Source: Leptolinea sp. UBA5203 (GTDB lineage Bacteria > Chloroflexota > Anaerolineae > Anaerolineales > Anaerolineaceae). Taken from it: 64,000 nucleotides of DNA. The DNA lies in contig DHVR01000068.1 in the NCBI GenBank assembly GCA_002412765.1, forward strand, positions 67,634 through 131,633, read 5' to 3'. The position numbers and the translations under genes were made by a program. Under the pieces are notes generated by a model. It ran no database searches. It worked only from the letters and a program-made list of their open reading frames with translations, and was not told the DNA's origin. This document shows positions 1-9,043 of the stretch, in pieces (the stretch's first letter is position 1; each line of letters begins with the position of its first letter).

Positions 1-669
1 GGCATTCAAATGGCCTTCTTTTTCCTTCTTAAAAACTGCTTCCACAAAGAAATCAAAGGTGCCGCTGTCAGTGCCGGGGATGAAGCGCAGGATGGATTCA
101 TTGGGCCAGGCAGGGTTCACATCAGACCATTTTTCGGTCTGATCAGAGAAGATCAAGGCCAATTCTTCCATGGTAGCGTTGGTGATGAAGGTGTTTTCTT
201 TGCTGACAACAATAGCCAGGGCATCGGTACCCACACGGAATTCGATGGGTTCAAGACCAATCGCACGGCAGGCTTCCACTTCGGAATCCTTGATGGCGCG
301 GGAGGCATTGGCAATGTCAGTTTCACCATTTACACAGAACCGTTCGTAACCAGCACCGGAACCAATGCTGTCGATGGTTAGGTTTCCAGCGAAACCTTCA
401 TCAATAAAGCGATTTGCCATGGCTTCTTCCAGGGGGAAGACAGTGGAACTACCGGCAGCTACGATATTGCCTGTTAATTCGATGGGGTTGACTTCTGGAA
501 GTAAGCCAGAGGCTTCTTCAACAGTGGGCTCTACAACAGGTGCTTTAGTAGCAACAGGAGCTGCAGTAGCAGGAACTGCAGTAGCTGCAGGGGCTGCTGG
601 TTTACAAGCCGCAAGGCCCAATCCTAAAATAAATAAAGCAACAAACATGATATGGAATAAACGACGCAT
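1..669 (-). CDS. pstS: Phosphate ABC transporter substrate-binding lipoprotein PstS, 3' end outside window
   Basis: Extracellular phosphate-binding lipoprotein that feeds the PstCAB importer. The reading frame is open to the window edge, so 223 N-terminal residues are visible. It starts with a lipoprotein signal (MRRLF..., lipobox LAAC with the acylated Cys near residue 22), then an Ala/Pro/Thr linker to about residue 55, then the PstS-like periplasmic-binding fold. Phosphate-site segments are visible: AGSSTVFPL, SIGSGAGYERFC, DIANASRAI and PGTDSGTFDFF. The start is the ATG behind an AGGAG-like site (plus strand ctcct just upstream). A Pho-box-like repeat array lies about 100 bp upstream, consistent with phosphate-starvation control. 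The rest of the pst operon is presumably to the left of the window. Confidence 0.9.
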   Translation of the reverse strand, partial: MRRLFHIMFVALFILGLGLAACKPAAPAATAVPATAAPVATKAPVVEPTVEEASGLLPEVNPIELTGNIVAAGSSTVFPLEEAMANRFIDEGFAGNLTIDSIGSGAGYERFCVNGETDIANASRAIKDSEVEACRAIGLEPIEFRVGTDALAIVVSKENTFITNATMEELALIFSDQTEKWSDVNPAWPNESILRFIPGTDSGTFDFFVEAVFKKEKEGHLNA

Positions 670-1375
670 TTTTTCTCCTCAATAGGTAAGAATTTGATAG
701 ATTATTTTTCTATGTCTATCTTATCGCCCCAAGCTTAACGCCAAACCTTGCCAACCTTAAATTTTTGTCAAGGATTTGTTAACGATTTTGTTAACCTAAC
801 CATACAATAGCAAGCACTCATAAAAGACTTTTCAGTCAGGTGATCACATCAGGATTTTCTAGCTGCTCAAACACCGAAATACTCCAGATTATGGTACTGA
901 TGAACAAACCAGCTTTTACACAATACTGGCCAAGCCAGCCATTATTGCGCGCATTTATGCTTTTTGACTTATAGGAAAATAAATGGAAACTAACGCTACA
1001 CCGATAGCGATCCGAAGTTGCAATTAACCTGGGTAAATCAATGGAGGAGATGTATTAATGAGGATCAATACAATTGTTGTATTAACTGAAAACATGCTTC
1101 AATGCTGCTTGTAAAACAAGGAACGATGCCTTTTTTTGAGTTCCACATTCAATAGTCTGGCTGACATAAATTCTTTATAAAATTTTTAGCATTCACATAT
1201 TGAACCTGCTACAATAAAAAAAAAGTTTGTTACAAAAAAACTTCGTAAAGTTGGCTGAGCATAGGTTAGGTACCAATCAGGTTAAATTCGCTTTCATTAT
1301 TTCATTGTCAGATATTAATTATTTGACATGGTATTCTGAAATGAAGATTTTTACTACTAATATTAAAGGATTATT
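670..1375. other. Long AT-rich intergenic region
   Basis: About 700 bp between divergent pstS and the Tat-protein gene. Apart from the Pho-box array, I see no convincing gene. An 18-codon ORF at 1058-1114 (MRINTIVVLTENMLQCCL) has a good GGAGGAG site but nothing else to support it. A TTGACA at 1323-1328 could be the -35 of the downstream gene. Confidence 0.5.
766..794 (-). promoter_or_regulatory. PhoP-type Pho box (three direct repeats) upstream of pstS
   Basis: Read on the minus strand, TTAACA, TTAACA and TTGACA occur at 794-789, 782-777 and 771-766, spaced 12 and 11 bp start to start. This matches the Gram-positive PhoP box (TT(A/C/T)A(C/T)A repeats of about 11 bp period). It sits about 100 bp upstream of the pstS start. 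The last repeat may also be a -35 element. Confidence 0.6.
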
Positions 1376-1846
1376 ATGTCAAAAAAATTAATAACCCGCC
1401 GAAATTTCTTAAAAGATGCCATTGCTGTCGGTACAAGTTTGACTTTCGCTGGATTTTTACCTGATCAATGGATCAAACCAGTTGTTAAATCTGTTTTTCT
1501 TCCGGAACATGCTCAAGCCTCTATGCCATCACCATTATCAGCTTGTCCAGTCGATCTTACATTAATTCCGTCCTATACGGATAATAACCTTGGACTGGTG
1601 AATAACATCAGGATCCGGGTTATACCGGTCCCTGCGACAGGCACGCCGGTTTCATACTCGTTGCTCAACATTTTACCTGCGAGTAAATTATCCGGAGCTC
1701 TCACAGCCAGCGCCACCACAGATGCCAGTGGATACGCCAATTTTCCTGGTACTATCACTTACTTGGGTACACCATCGTATAGCTTCACAATCCGTATCGA
1801 GACTTTAGGGTGTTATCGAGAAATTCCGATTGTTTACGGTCCGTAG
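1376..1846 (+). CDS. Tat-exported small secreted protein, unknown function
   Basis: 156 residues. The N-terminus carries a twin-arginine signal (RRNFLK at residues 8-13, then a hydrophobic segment GTSLTFAGFL). It is followed by WIKPVVKSVFLPEHAQAS, which resembles a W-x-KP-V-x-SV-LPAHA segment that I recall in other Tat-dependent secreted proteins of unknown function. The mature part (about 105 residues) looks like a single beta-sandwich or Ig-like domain with two Cys (CPVD and LGCYRE) that could pair. The gene is monocistronic and closed by a strong terminator at 1971-2007. It would be exported folded, but its role is unknown. Confidence 0.75.
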   Translation: MSKKLITRRNFLKDAIAVGTSLTFAGFLPDQWIKPVVKSVFLPEHAQASMPSPLSACPVDLTLIPSYTDNNLGLVNNIRIRVIPVPATGTPVSYSLLNILPASKLSGALTASATTDASGYANFPGTITYLGTPSYSFTIRIETLGCYREIPIVYGP

Positions 1847-1970
1847 TTAATTTAATTTCAATGCCTTATGATGAGAATAGCTGTAACATCGAGAGTAAAG
1901 CGTTTGAAGACCTAAATCTTCTCACCAAGCCATATGATTTGGTCCATCGAGAAGGATAAACATGGTCAGG

Positions 1971-2010
1971 AAAAGAAAGAAAGTGGAGATCACTTTCTTT
2001 CTTTTTTATT
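1971..2010 (+). terminator. Rho-independent terminator after the Tat protein gene
   Basis: A perfect 15-bp stem (aaaagaaagaaagtg / cactttctttctttt) around a 5-nt loop gagat, followed by a T-run. It lies about 125 bp after the stop codon. Confidence 0.75.
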
Positions 2011-2097
2011 CCTTACATTACACATTTGCCATACCGGCGATGAGGTTGCCGTGATAAAATCTTTTAGAATCTAATCCGGTCCAAAATCAGGTGCAGC

Positions 2098-3033
2098 ATG
2101 ATTAAAACCCTCACAGACAAAATTCGAGACAATATTCAAAAAGTAATTGTCGGTAAAGACGAAGCCATCAACCTGGTCTTAACCGCCTTGTTGTGTAATG
2201 GACATATTTTGTTGGAAGATGTACCCGGAACGGGAAAAACCATGCTGGTCAAAGCCCTGGCAGCTTCCTTAAGCTGCTCCTTCCGCCGCATTCAATTCAC
2301 CCCCGATCTGCTTCCCTCGGATATCACCGGTATTCGCTGGTTTAATCCACAGGATCAGGCTTTCCAAACCCTCTTGGGACCTATTTTCAGTCAGGTGGTT
2401 CTGGCGGATGAGATTAACCGCGCCACACCCCGCACGCAATCCGCGCTGCTGGAAGCCATGCAGGAACAACAAGTGACCATTGACGGGGTCACCTATGAAC
2501 TTCAGCAGCCGTTTATCGTCATCGCCACCCAGAACCCCATTGAATTGGAAGGCACCTTCCCCCTGCCTGAAGCTCAGTTGGATCGTTTTCTAATGAAAGT
2601 GGACATGGGCTATCCCGGTCCAGGCGAAGAGAACGAGATCTTGTTACGCTTCTATCGCAATAGTCCATTATTAAGTCTGGAACAGGTAAGTAACCCGGAA
2701 GAACTGCATACCCTGCAGGAAGCCAGAAAAGATATTCGCGTGGACGACAGCCTGCGGGATTACATCATCCGCATTGCGCAGGAAACCCGCCAGCATCAGG
2801 ACATCCAATTGGGAGCCAGCCCTCGGGCTACTCTCGCCCTTTTCCAATGCGCCCAGGCCTATGCCGGCATTCAAGGCCGCGAGTATGTACTGCCCGATGA
2901 CATTAAACATCTGGCACCTTATGTTCTGCTGCACCGCTTGATCATTTCTCCGCAAGCCCAGCTCCGCGGCAGAAAACCCCGACAACTCATCGAGGATATC
3001 ATCAACGCTGTCCCTGTGCCTGTTGAAGCTTGA
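2098..3033 (+). CDS. MoxR-family AAA+ ATPase
   Basis: 311 residues, full length for the MoxR family. Walker A is VPGTGKT at about residues 42-49 and Walker B with the following Asn is LADEINRA near residue 100. Sensor and arginine-finger regions follow (ATQNPIELEGTFPLPEAQLDRF) and the C-terminal lid contains SPRATLAL. MoxR ATPases act as chaperones in maturation of metallo- or membrane-associated complexes, usually with DUF58 and other membrane partners. Here DUF58 and a DUF4129 membrane protein follow with overlapping or near-touching ends, so the three form one operon. The substrate cannot be told from sequence. Confidence 0.92.
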   Translation: MIKTLTDKIRDNIQKVIVGKDEAINLVLTALLCNGHILLEDVPGTGKTMLVKALAASLSCSFRRIQFTPDLLPSDITGIRWFNPQDQAFQTLLGPIFSQVVLADEINRATPRTQSALLEAMQEQQVTIDGVTYELQQPFIVIATQNPIELEGTFPLPEAQLDRFLMKVDMGYPGPGEENEILLRFYRNSPLLSLEQVSNPEELHTLQEARKDIRVDDSLRDYIIRIAQETRQHQDIQLGASPRATLALFQCAQAYAGIQGREYVLPDDIKHLAPYVLLHRLIISPQAQLRGRKPRQLIEDIINAVPVPVEA

Positions 3034-3034
3034 G

Positions 3035-4246
3035 ATGAACTTCCTACCCATTCTGGCAATTTTCATCACCGTCTATCTACTCGGCGGACTTTTGGAGAAT
3101 GCCTTCGTCAGTCGAGTCGCCGTGATGGTTTTTGTGCCCGTCTTTGCTTCCTGGCTGTGGGTGCGCGCGTCTTTAAAATTCATCCAGTACTCTCGAAAAA
3201 TCGTTTACCCCAATGGATTTCCAGGGGATCAAACAGATATCACCATCCGCATAAAGAATAATAAATGGCTGCCCCTCTCCTGGATCCGTATGACGGATAT
3301 CTGGCCAAAAGAAATCAAACCCATCCGGGGTTCCACGGATGACGGCTACCGCTACACGGAAGAAGGCAAGCTGACCAACATCTTCAATTTACGCTGGCAC
3401 GAAACCGTTGAGAGGCGCTTTACAGTGCAATTTACCCAGCGGGGTGTGTATCACCTTGGCCCGGTTCAAGCGGAAAGCGGTGATTTTCTGGGTCTCTTCT
3501 CTCGAAACGAAGACATGCTGATCAAGGACGCCATCACGGTTTACCCGGCTCTCCTGAACCTGGAAACCATCCGCTGGGACACCGATGATCCCTTTGGAGA
3601 GACCACCGCCCGACAAAAACTGTTTGTGGATCCCAATATCATCTCCGGCATCCGCCCCTATCAGCCGGGCGACCGTTTCCGCAATATCCACTGGTCTGCC
3701 AGTGTGAAGAAAGGTGAGCTGCAAGTAAAAGTTTTCCAACCCGTGACCGCTAAATCCATCATGATCGCCTTAAATAGTTCCACCACGGAACACCCCTGGA
3801 TGGGTTTCTCCTCCGAGATGCTTGAATATGCCATTCAGGTCAGCGCGTCCATTGCGTACCATGCCATTCAGGCAGGCTACGCCGTGGGGTTGATCTCCAA
3901 CGGCTACCTGACCCGCAGCGATCATCCTTTTTTCCTCTCCCCCGGCTCCTCGCCAGAGCAATTAGTCCAAATTCTCACCTATCTGGCTATGGTTAGTTCC
4001 TATACCAATGTAAAATTTGAACAATATCTCATGCAAACCACTTCCAAAATCCCCTATGGCACTACTTTGGTGGTAGTCTCTGGGATGACCTCTGATTTAC
4101 TCAACGAAACTCTCCTGTATTTGGCAAACTATCGTCGCAATCTAAGTTTCTACAATCTTTCAGACAACATGGCGTCAATCCCAGGTATTCGTCAAATTCA
4201 TATACCATATCCAGCCAACCAGGATGGGGGCAATCATGGCGCTTAA
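3035..4246 (+). CDS. DUF58 domain membrane protein
   Basis: About 403 residues. Two N-terminal transmembrane segments (roughly residues 3-20 and 26-45) are followed by a beta-rich region, then the DUF58 signature GIRPYQPGDRFRNIHWSASVKKGELQVKVF near residue 205 and a vWA-like C-terminal part. The start is taken as the ATG one base after the moxR stop; a TTG 12 nt upstream overlapping moxR is an alternative. DUF58 proteins are the standard partners of MoxR ATPases. The gene overlaps the next one by 11 nt, which indicates translational coupling. Confidence 0.88.
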   Translation: MNFLPILAIFITVYLLGGLLENAFVSRVAVMVFVPVFASWLWVRASLKFIQYSRKIVYPNGFPGDQTDITIRIKNNKWLPLSWIRMTDIWPKEIKPIRGSTDDGYRYTEEGKLTNIFNLRWHETVERRFTVQFTQRGVYHLGPVQAESGDFLGLFSRNEDMLIKDAITVYPALLNLETIRWDTDDPFGETTARQKLFVDPNIISGIRPYQPGDRFRNIHWSASVKKGELQVKVFQPVTAKSIMIALNSSTTEHPWMGFSSEMLEYAIQVSASIAYHAIQAGYAVGLISNGYLTRSDHPFFLSPGSSPEQLVQILTYLAMVSSYTNVKFEQYLMQTTSKIPYGTTLVVVSGMTSDLLNETLLYLANYRRNLSFYNLSDNMASIPGIRQIHIPYPANQDGGNHGA

Positions 4247-5696
4247 CCTTAAGTCCCAATTCCAAAAAATTGAACCCCTTTTCTGGCAGGAAACAAGCCG
4301 TATTTCAAGCATCCTTTTATTTACCGGATGGATATCTCTGTATTACAGACATCTGACAGAAGCACCTGTATCCTATGGTAGGGTCTGGCTGGTGAGCAGT
4401 TTGGTTGTGCTGGCTTCCGCATTTTTTGGCGCCCACTACCGGCAAACCAGGGAAAACCAGCAAAAGATATCCAAAATTCTTCTTCCCGGATTTCTACTCG
4501 GATTGATTCTCAGTTTGCAAGTATTACGCTACCCGCAGGATTGGCCGTTTTTTTCAGCCATGTTCACAAACTTCATCACCAGCCTTACCCTGCATAATCG
4601 CTTGACCCTTGATTTCTGGCACTTTTTATATCTGCTCTATCTCACCTGGCGTGGTTTGGTCATCGGCCGCACACCCGCCGACAGCCAGGCGCAGCAGAGA
4701 GCTTTTCTTGGGTTCATTCTGGGGTTTTTGTTTTATCAAATGCTTCTTGCACCGCAAGATCAAACTTCTCTATTGCCCAGCTTTTGTGGATTATTTCTCC
4801 TTGGTTTGATCGGCTTACCCGCTGGCAGAATCATGACCGTCAGCATGTTTCGCGGCGGCAGATTGCCCAAAGTACGCCAATCCTGGGTGTTATCCATCAT
4901 AGCAGTAGCCAGCGTGGCGCTGATCGCCGGATTGGGCTTCAGTTTGATCCTTAATCTTTCCCTGGCCAAGGTGGCAGCCGCGTTATTCCTCAGCACGTTC
5001 AGCGGAGTGATTTATTTACTTTTCTTAGCCCTCTCCCCTATTGCCTATATGATCATGCTGGCACTGAGCAAATTCCTGGAAAATCTACTGGCCGGTACGG
5101 AGATGGCATTGCCGGATACCCTTGCAGGTCAGGAGATGGTCAATCCAAATGCACAGGAAGTACAGGAAGCTGCCCGTCATACATTCTTGTCCATGCAGAA
5201 TATTCTCCTGATCGGCGTCGCCCTTCTACTTGTATATATTATCTGGAGAACCTTGAAACGCAAACCCTGGGAAAGCAAGAAAAGCCTCAATCTTGAAGAA
5301 GGCGAAATCAGTAAGGAAGCCCTGCCAAAATTTAGGCTTCCATTCGATCTGCAATCCCTGCGTGAAAGGCTCAATCTCCGCCCCGGCAAGGGACTCTCCG
5401 CAATCCAGATTCGCTGGATTTATGCCACGCTGTGTTATTATGGCAAATTATTGGGCTCTCCGCGTAAACCGGCCGTCACACCCCTGGAATATCAAAGTGC
5501 CCTGAACCTGCTTTTCCCAGAAAATATCGCGGAAGTACAAGGGATCACCTCAGCTTATATCGCAGTGCGCTATGGAAACATTCCGGAAAACCCGCTGGAA
5601 TTTAAAAAAATACAGGCTTCCTGGACCATACTGGAAATGAAAGCCAAGGAAAGCCTGGGTAGTTTAAAGAAGCAGCAAAAACAAACTCGAAAATAA
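4236..5696 (+). CDS. Polytopic membrane protein with C-terminal DUF4129
   Basis: 486 residues. There are about seven predicted transmembrane segments in the first 330 residues, with a long acidic loop before the last one (IGVALLLVYIIWRTL). A soluble C-terminal region containing RWIYATLCYYGKLLG and TPLEYQSAL is typical of DUF4129, the domain found at the C-terminus of transglutaminase-like proteins of MoxR clusters. The start is the ATG with GGATGGGGG 5-6 nt upstream; an ATG 12 nt earlier has no good site. Unlike many MoxR clusters, no transglutaminase domain is visible here: this is the membrane scaffold without it. The stop lies 2 bp from the end of the convergent M20 gene. Confidence 0.8.
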   Translation: MALNLKSQFQKIEPLFWQETSRISSILLFTGWISLYYRHLTEAPVSYGRVWLVSSLVVLASAFFGAHYRQTRENQQKISKILLPGFLLGLILSLQVLRYPQDWPFFSAMFTNFITSLTLHNRLTLDFWHFLYLLYLTWRGLVIGRTPADSQAQQRAFLGFILGFLFYQMLLAPQDQTSLLPSFCGLFLLGLIGLPAGRIMTVSMFRGGRLPKVRQSWVLSIIAVASVALIAGLGFSLILNLSLAKVAAALFLSTFSGVIYLLFLALSPIAYMIMLALSKFLENLLAGTEMALPDTLAGQEMVNPNAQEVQEAARHTFLSMQNILLIGVALLLVYIIWRTLKRKPWESKKSLNLEEGEISKEALPKFRLPFDLQSLRERLNLRPGKGLSAIQIRWIYATLCYYGKLLGSPRKPAVTPLEYQSALNLLFPENIAEVQGITSAYIAVRYGNIPENPLEFKKIQASWTILEMKAKESLGSLKKQQKQTRK

Positions 5697-5698
5697 TC

Positions 5699-7066
5699 CT
5701 ATTTCGTCTCGGAAAATTCTTTCAAAATGCGCACGATATGCTTGGTGCCCTTAATGTATAAGTCCACAAGGATATTTTCATTAGGCGAATGCACCTGCGC
5801 GCCTTCGTACCCAATCCCGGAAGTCACGATGGGGAGTTTCAAGGCGTCCAGAATCAGGGCATTTGGGCCGGAGCCGCCGATCATGGGCACGATCTGCATG
5901 GCATGGCCATATATCTCTTTCGTGCTCTGCACCACCTGCTGCACAAAAGGATGATTGATGTCTGTTTTAGCTCCTTTTTCAGCGCCAAGAATTTCCATCT
6001 GAATATCCGAAAATCCCTGCTCGTCCAAATAATTTCGCAGTGATTTTATAATTTTATGCGGGTCCTGGTCCGGTACCAGACGGAATTCCAACTTGGCACT
6101 GGCCTCAGCCGGGATGATGGTTTTGGAACCGGGTCCCTGATATCCGCTGGTGATGCCGTCAATGGTGCAGGTCGGGCGAAAGACGCCTGCGATGCGCAAA
6201 TCTTCGGCGCCGGACTCGATATAGTGCAAAAAATTCGGAACCGCAAACAATTGCTGATATCGGGCACGCGGTTCAGGCTGCTGCATAAGATAAACCAGAT
6301 CCTCTTCCGATGGGGCCAAAATATCATCATAAAACCCGGGAATCTGAATTCGTTCGTCTTTATCTTTTATGGAAGCCAGCGCCCAGGTCAAGCGCCAAGC
6401 AGCGTTAGGGAAGATAGAGCCGCCCAATCCGGAATGGATGTCCCGGTTGGCTGTCTTGACTGATAGTTGTAAATAAATAATCCCGCGCATACCCAGATAT
6501 TGGATCGGCACGCCGTTCTCATCGATTCCACCACATTCCCAAACACAGGCATCCGCTTGAATTCGATCTAGATGGGTTTTGATAAATTCAGGTAAATTTG
6601 GGCTGCTGATTTCCTCTTCACCTTCAATGATAAATTTTACATTACAGGGTAATTGACCATCGGCTTTCAATATCGCATCCAGGGCAAACAAGCGGCTGAC
6701 GATATTGCCTTTATCATCATCCACGCCACGGCCGTATAGTTTTCCGGATTTTAAGGTCGGTGTAAAAGGCGGGGTATGCCAAAGCTCCAAGGGTTCTACC
6801 GGTTGAACATCGTAATGATTGTAAAAGAGCAGGGTTTTAGCGGAATTTTTCCCTTTGCGCTCCGCAAAAACGACCGGCGCTCCCTTAGTTTTCGCCAACT
6901 CAACCTGAAAACCTCTTTTTTGCAGCATCTCTCCCAGCAGAACAGCACATTCTTCCAACCCCTCCCCTTTTGCAGAGACACTGGGCTGGGCACAAAACCG
7001 AGTCAACTCCACAATGCTTTCAGAGGTGTGCTTCTCAATATATTGATCATAGGCTTGATAGTTCAT
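5699..7066 (-). CDS. M20 family metallopeptidase (dipeptidase-like)
   Basis: 455 residues, the usual length for M20 dipeptidases of the CNDP/PepV-like group. The metal site is visible as NHYDVQPVE (about residues 82-90), GRGVDDDKG and EGEEEISSPN, and the dimerisation-domain segment GMRGIIYLQL follows. The C-terminal GGSGPNALILD and GYEGAQVHSPNEN regions complete the catalytic domain. No signal peptide is seen, so it is probably cytoplasmic and hydrolyses di- or short peptides, or related amides. It is the last gene of the udk-VTT-M20 reverse operon, 27 nt after its neighbour. Confidence 0.9.
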   Translation of the reverse strand: MNYQAYDQYIEKHTSESIVELTRFCAQPSVSAKGEGLEECAVLLGEMLQKRGFQVELAKTKGAPVVFAERKGKNSAKTLLFYNHYDVQPVEPLELWHTPPFTPTLKSGKLYGRGVDDDKGNIVSRLFALDAILKADGQLPCNVKFIIEGEEEISSPNLPEFIKTHLDRIQADACVWECGGIDENGVPIQYLGMRGIIYLQLSVKTANRDIHSGLGGSIFPNAAWRLTWALASIKDKDERIQIPGFYDDILAPSEEDLVYLMQQPEPRARYQQLFAVPNFLHYIESGAEDLRIAGVFRPTCTIDGITSGYQGPGSKTIIPAEASAKLEFRLVPDQDPHKIIKSLRNYLDEQGFSDIQMEILGAEKGAKTDINHPFVQQVVQSTKEIYGHAMQIVPMIGGSGPNALILDALKLPIVTSGIGYEGAQVHSPNENILVDLYIKGTKHIVRILKEFSETK

Positions 7067-7093
7067 GGGATCCTTCCTGGAAATCGGGTGAAA

Positions 7094-7639
7094 CTATAGA
7101 AATGGAAATAGGTCAAGTATTTTTGCGCCGCTATAAGCAAACACCAACATTTTCAAAATTTTTCCCAGCATACACCAAAATAAAAACCGTTGAACAGGAA
7201 CTTTCAAGACGCCTGCTGTAATCCCTGCCATATCAAAGGCAGGATTGGGAAAAAAAGCCAACACGAGGATGGTGATATCCCCATATTTTTTCATCCAGCC
7301 AATGAGTTTTTCATATTTACTAACGCGTTGGATGACAGTACGTCCGCTGAAACCAGCCAGATAGCCGGATAATTCTCCAATCGCTGCCCCGCTGCCTGCG
7401 GCCATCGCCACCCAAAAGGGGTGGAAGACCGCCCCCATGGCTGAAGTCAGCAAAATGCCGGGAATGGGGATAATGACCGTGGCATTTGCCAGTAAAGAAA
7501 GAAAAAATATACCCGGATAGCCATAAGCTTCCAGATGTTGAATCTGATCCCGGACAGAAATTAAATAGATAGTTAACCCAAGAAGAGACAATAAAAGAGC
7601 TACTCTGGCAACATTTTGCAATTTCTCTTTACGTGTCAA
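7094..7639 (-). CDS. VTT-domain (DedA/SNARE-associated type) membrane protein
   Basis: 181 residues with four to five hydrophobic segments. The re-entrant region VIIPIPGILLTSAMGAVFHP and a later glycine-rich segment GAAIGELSGYLAGF match the VTT/SNARE-associated family (YqaA/DedA-like), now linked to lipid scrambling or flipping at the membrane. FFPNPAFDMAGITAGVLKV is also typical of the family. It is 11 nt downstream of uridine kinase and 27 nt upstream of the M20 gene, with no functional link to either that I can see. Confidence 0.82.
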   Translation of the reverse strand: MTRKEKLQNVARVALLLSLLGLTIYLISVRDQIQHLEAYGYPGIFFLSLLANATVIIPIPGILLTSAMGAVFHPFWVAMAAGSGAAIGELSGYLAGFSGRTVIQRVSKYEKLIGWMKKYGDITILVLAFFPNPAFDMAGITAGVLKVPVQRFLFWCMLGKILKMLVFAYSGAKILDLFPFL

Positions 7640-7650
7640 GGTTTTCCTAC

Positions 7651-8286
7651 TTATAAAAGAGTTTCCAACTTGGCAATGACCATATCCAGTGCAACCCAGT
7701 TCCTTCCCCCTTCAGGGATGATCACATCAGCATATCTTTTGGATGGTTCAACAAATTCGAGGTGCATGGGACGTACCGTAGCCTGGTATTGCTTGATCAC
7801 GGATGAAACCGTACGCCCGCGTTCTGCAATATCCCGTTCCAAGCGGCGCATGAAACGGATATCCGCATCCGTATCCACAAAGATTTTCACATCGAATAAC
7901 TCCCGCAGTACAGGTTCAGCAAATATTAATATTCCCTCCACCAAGATGATATTTTTCGGATCCACGTGAATGGATTTCCCGGTGCGGGAATGGGTTGTAA
8001 AATCATAAACCGGCATTTCAATGGAATGTCCATCGAGCAGGGTTTTTACATGCTCAATGAGCAATTCCGTTTCCATGGAATTCGGATGGTCAAAATTGAC
8101 TTGTTCTCTTTGTACCTGGGGTAAGTGGCCTAACTCTCGATAATAAGCATCATGGGGTAAAAATGCAATTTGATGAGCTCCGACTTTGTTCAGAATTTCA
8201 TTGGCAACAGTCGTTTTACCTGATCCTGAGCCACCGGCAATTCCGATCACAATAGGTTTACGTTTGAATTGTACGGGATTTGTCAT
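7651..8286 (-). CDS. udk: Uridine kinase
   Basis: 211 residues. The P-loop GGSGSGKTT lies near residues 16-24, followed by PHDAYYREL, NFDHPNSMETELL, MPVYDFTTHSR and ILVEGILIFAEP, all hallmarks of uridine/cytidine kinase. The enzyme phosphorylates uridine (and cytidine) with GTP or ATP in pyrimidine salvage. It is the first gene of a three-gene reverse operon. The ATG start gives the normal N-terminus ahead of the P-loop. Confidence 0.95.
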   Translation of the reverse strand: MTNPVQFKRKPIVIGIAGGSGSGKTTVANEILNKVGAHQIAFLPHDAYYRELGHLPQVQREQVNFDHPNSMETELLIEHVKTLLDGHSIEMPVYDFTTHSRTGKSIHVDPKNIILVEGILIFAEPVLRELFDVKIFVDTDADIRFMRRLERDIAERGRTVSSVIKQYQATVRPMHLEFVEPSKRYADVIIPEGGRNWVALDMVIAKLETLL

Positions 8287-9043
8287 ACGATTATTATAAT
8301 CTTTGATTGCAAATAATAGTCGAAATCATCCACTGTTAGTTGTGAAAAACAAAAATGATAGCCAGACCTAGGCCTTTTTCAGGAGCGGGACGGCTCCTAA
8401 TCAGTGGTTGAGACTGCCACGGCCTCCTGGATAGGTCCCCAACATGACTAGCGGGCCTCCTTAGAAACAAAAGTGGAGAGTTCTACCCAGCGTGAGGGCG
8501 CGAGCCTCGCGCCCCTACTGTTCCATTGTTTCTTTTAAATTGCGGCGCGTTAACTGTGTATATTTGGAATGCCAGCACTTCCTCCCAAAAAATCCAAGGG
8601 CAATAAGATAAAAACCAATTTGTGGATTTTTGGGGGAGGTGCAGGAGGGGGTGGTTTGTGGCAGGAAATTGAGATCGTTACATTACTAAGAAACAGGGAG
8701 TCAAACAGGGTTCTACTCGCATCCGTCCAGTTATATTAAAAATGAAGTACGATAGCGCTATAGACTTACTCGCAGAAACACACTGAAATACAGTCCAGTC
8801 GGCTGTGTTCCCCCACATTTCTGATGTGTAAAATAAAGCTCTGTTCTCAATATCGCAAGCAAAGTTACTATTCTGCTAATTTTAGTGATTTCCAAACCTC
8901 AAACCATCAAGCACAAGCAAAATTCCAGTAGACAATTCTCGTTTTGAAAAAGAGGTCGAAGGGGTGTATAATAATACGTTCTCTTTATAAGGTTTTCACC
9001 ATGCGCGCTTGACGCGATGAATTAGCGGATTGATAGGATAAAT
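8287..9043. other. Intergenic region between udk and typA
   Basis: 757 bp with no supported gene. It contains a short palindrome around 8496-8515 (gggcgcgag / ctcgcgccc) that ends in ccctact, like the GTAGGG repeats elsewhere in the window, and near its right end the typA promoter. The remainder shows nothing I can assign. Confidence 0.5.
8944..8972 (+). promoter_or_regulatory. Sigma-70-type promoter of typA
   Basis: TTGAAA at 8944-8949, a 17-bp spacer and a perfect TATAAT at 8967-8972. This leaves a 5' leader of about 65 nt before typA. Confidence 0.7.

Noticed and set aside
1058..1114. 18-codon ORF with a strong GGAGGAG site
   Set aside because: No conservation evidence, no downstream attenuator or partner, too short to support.
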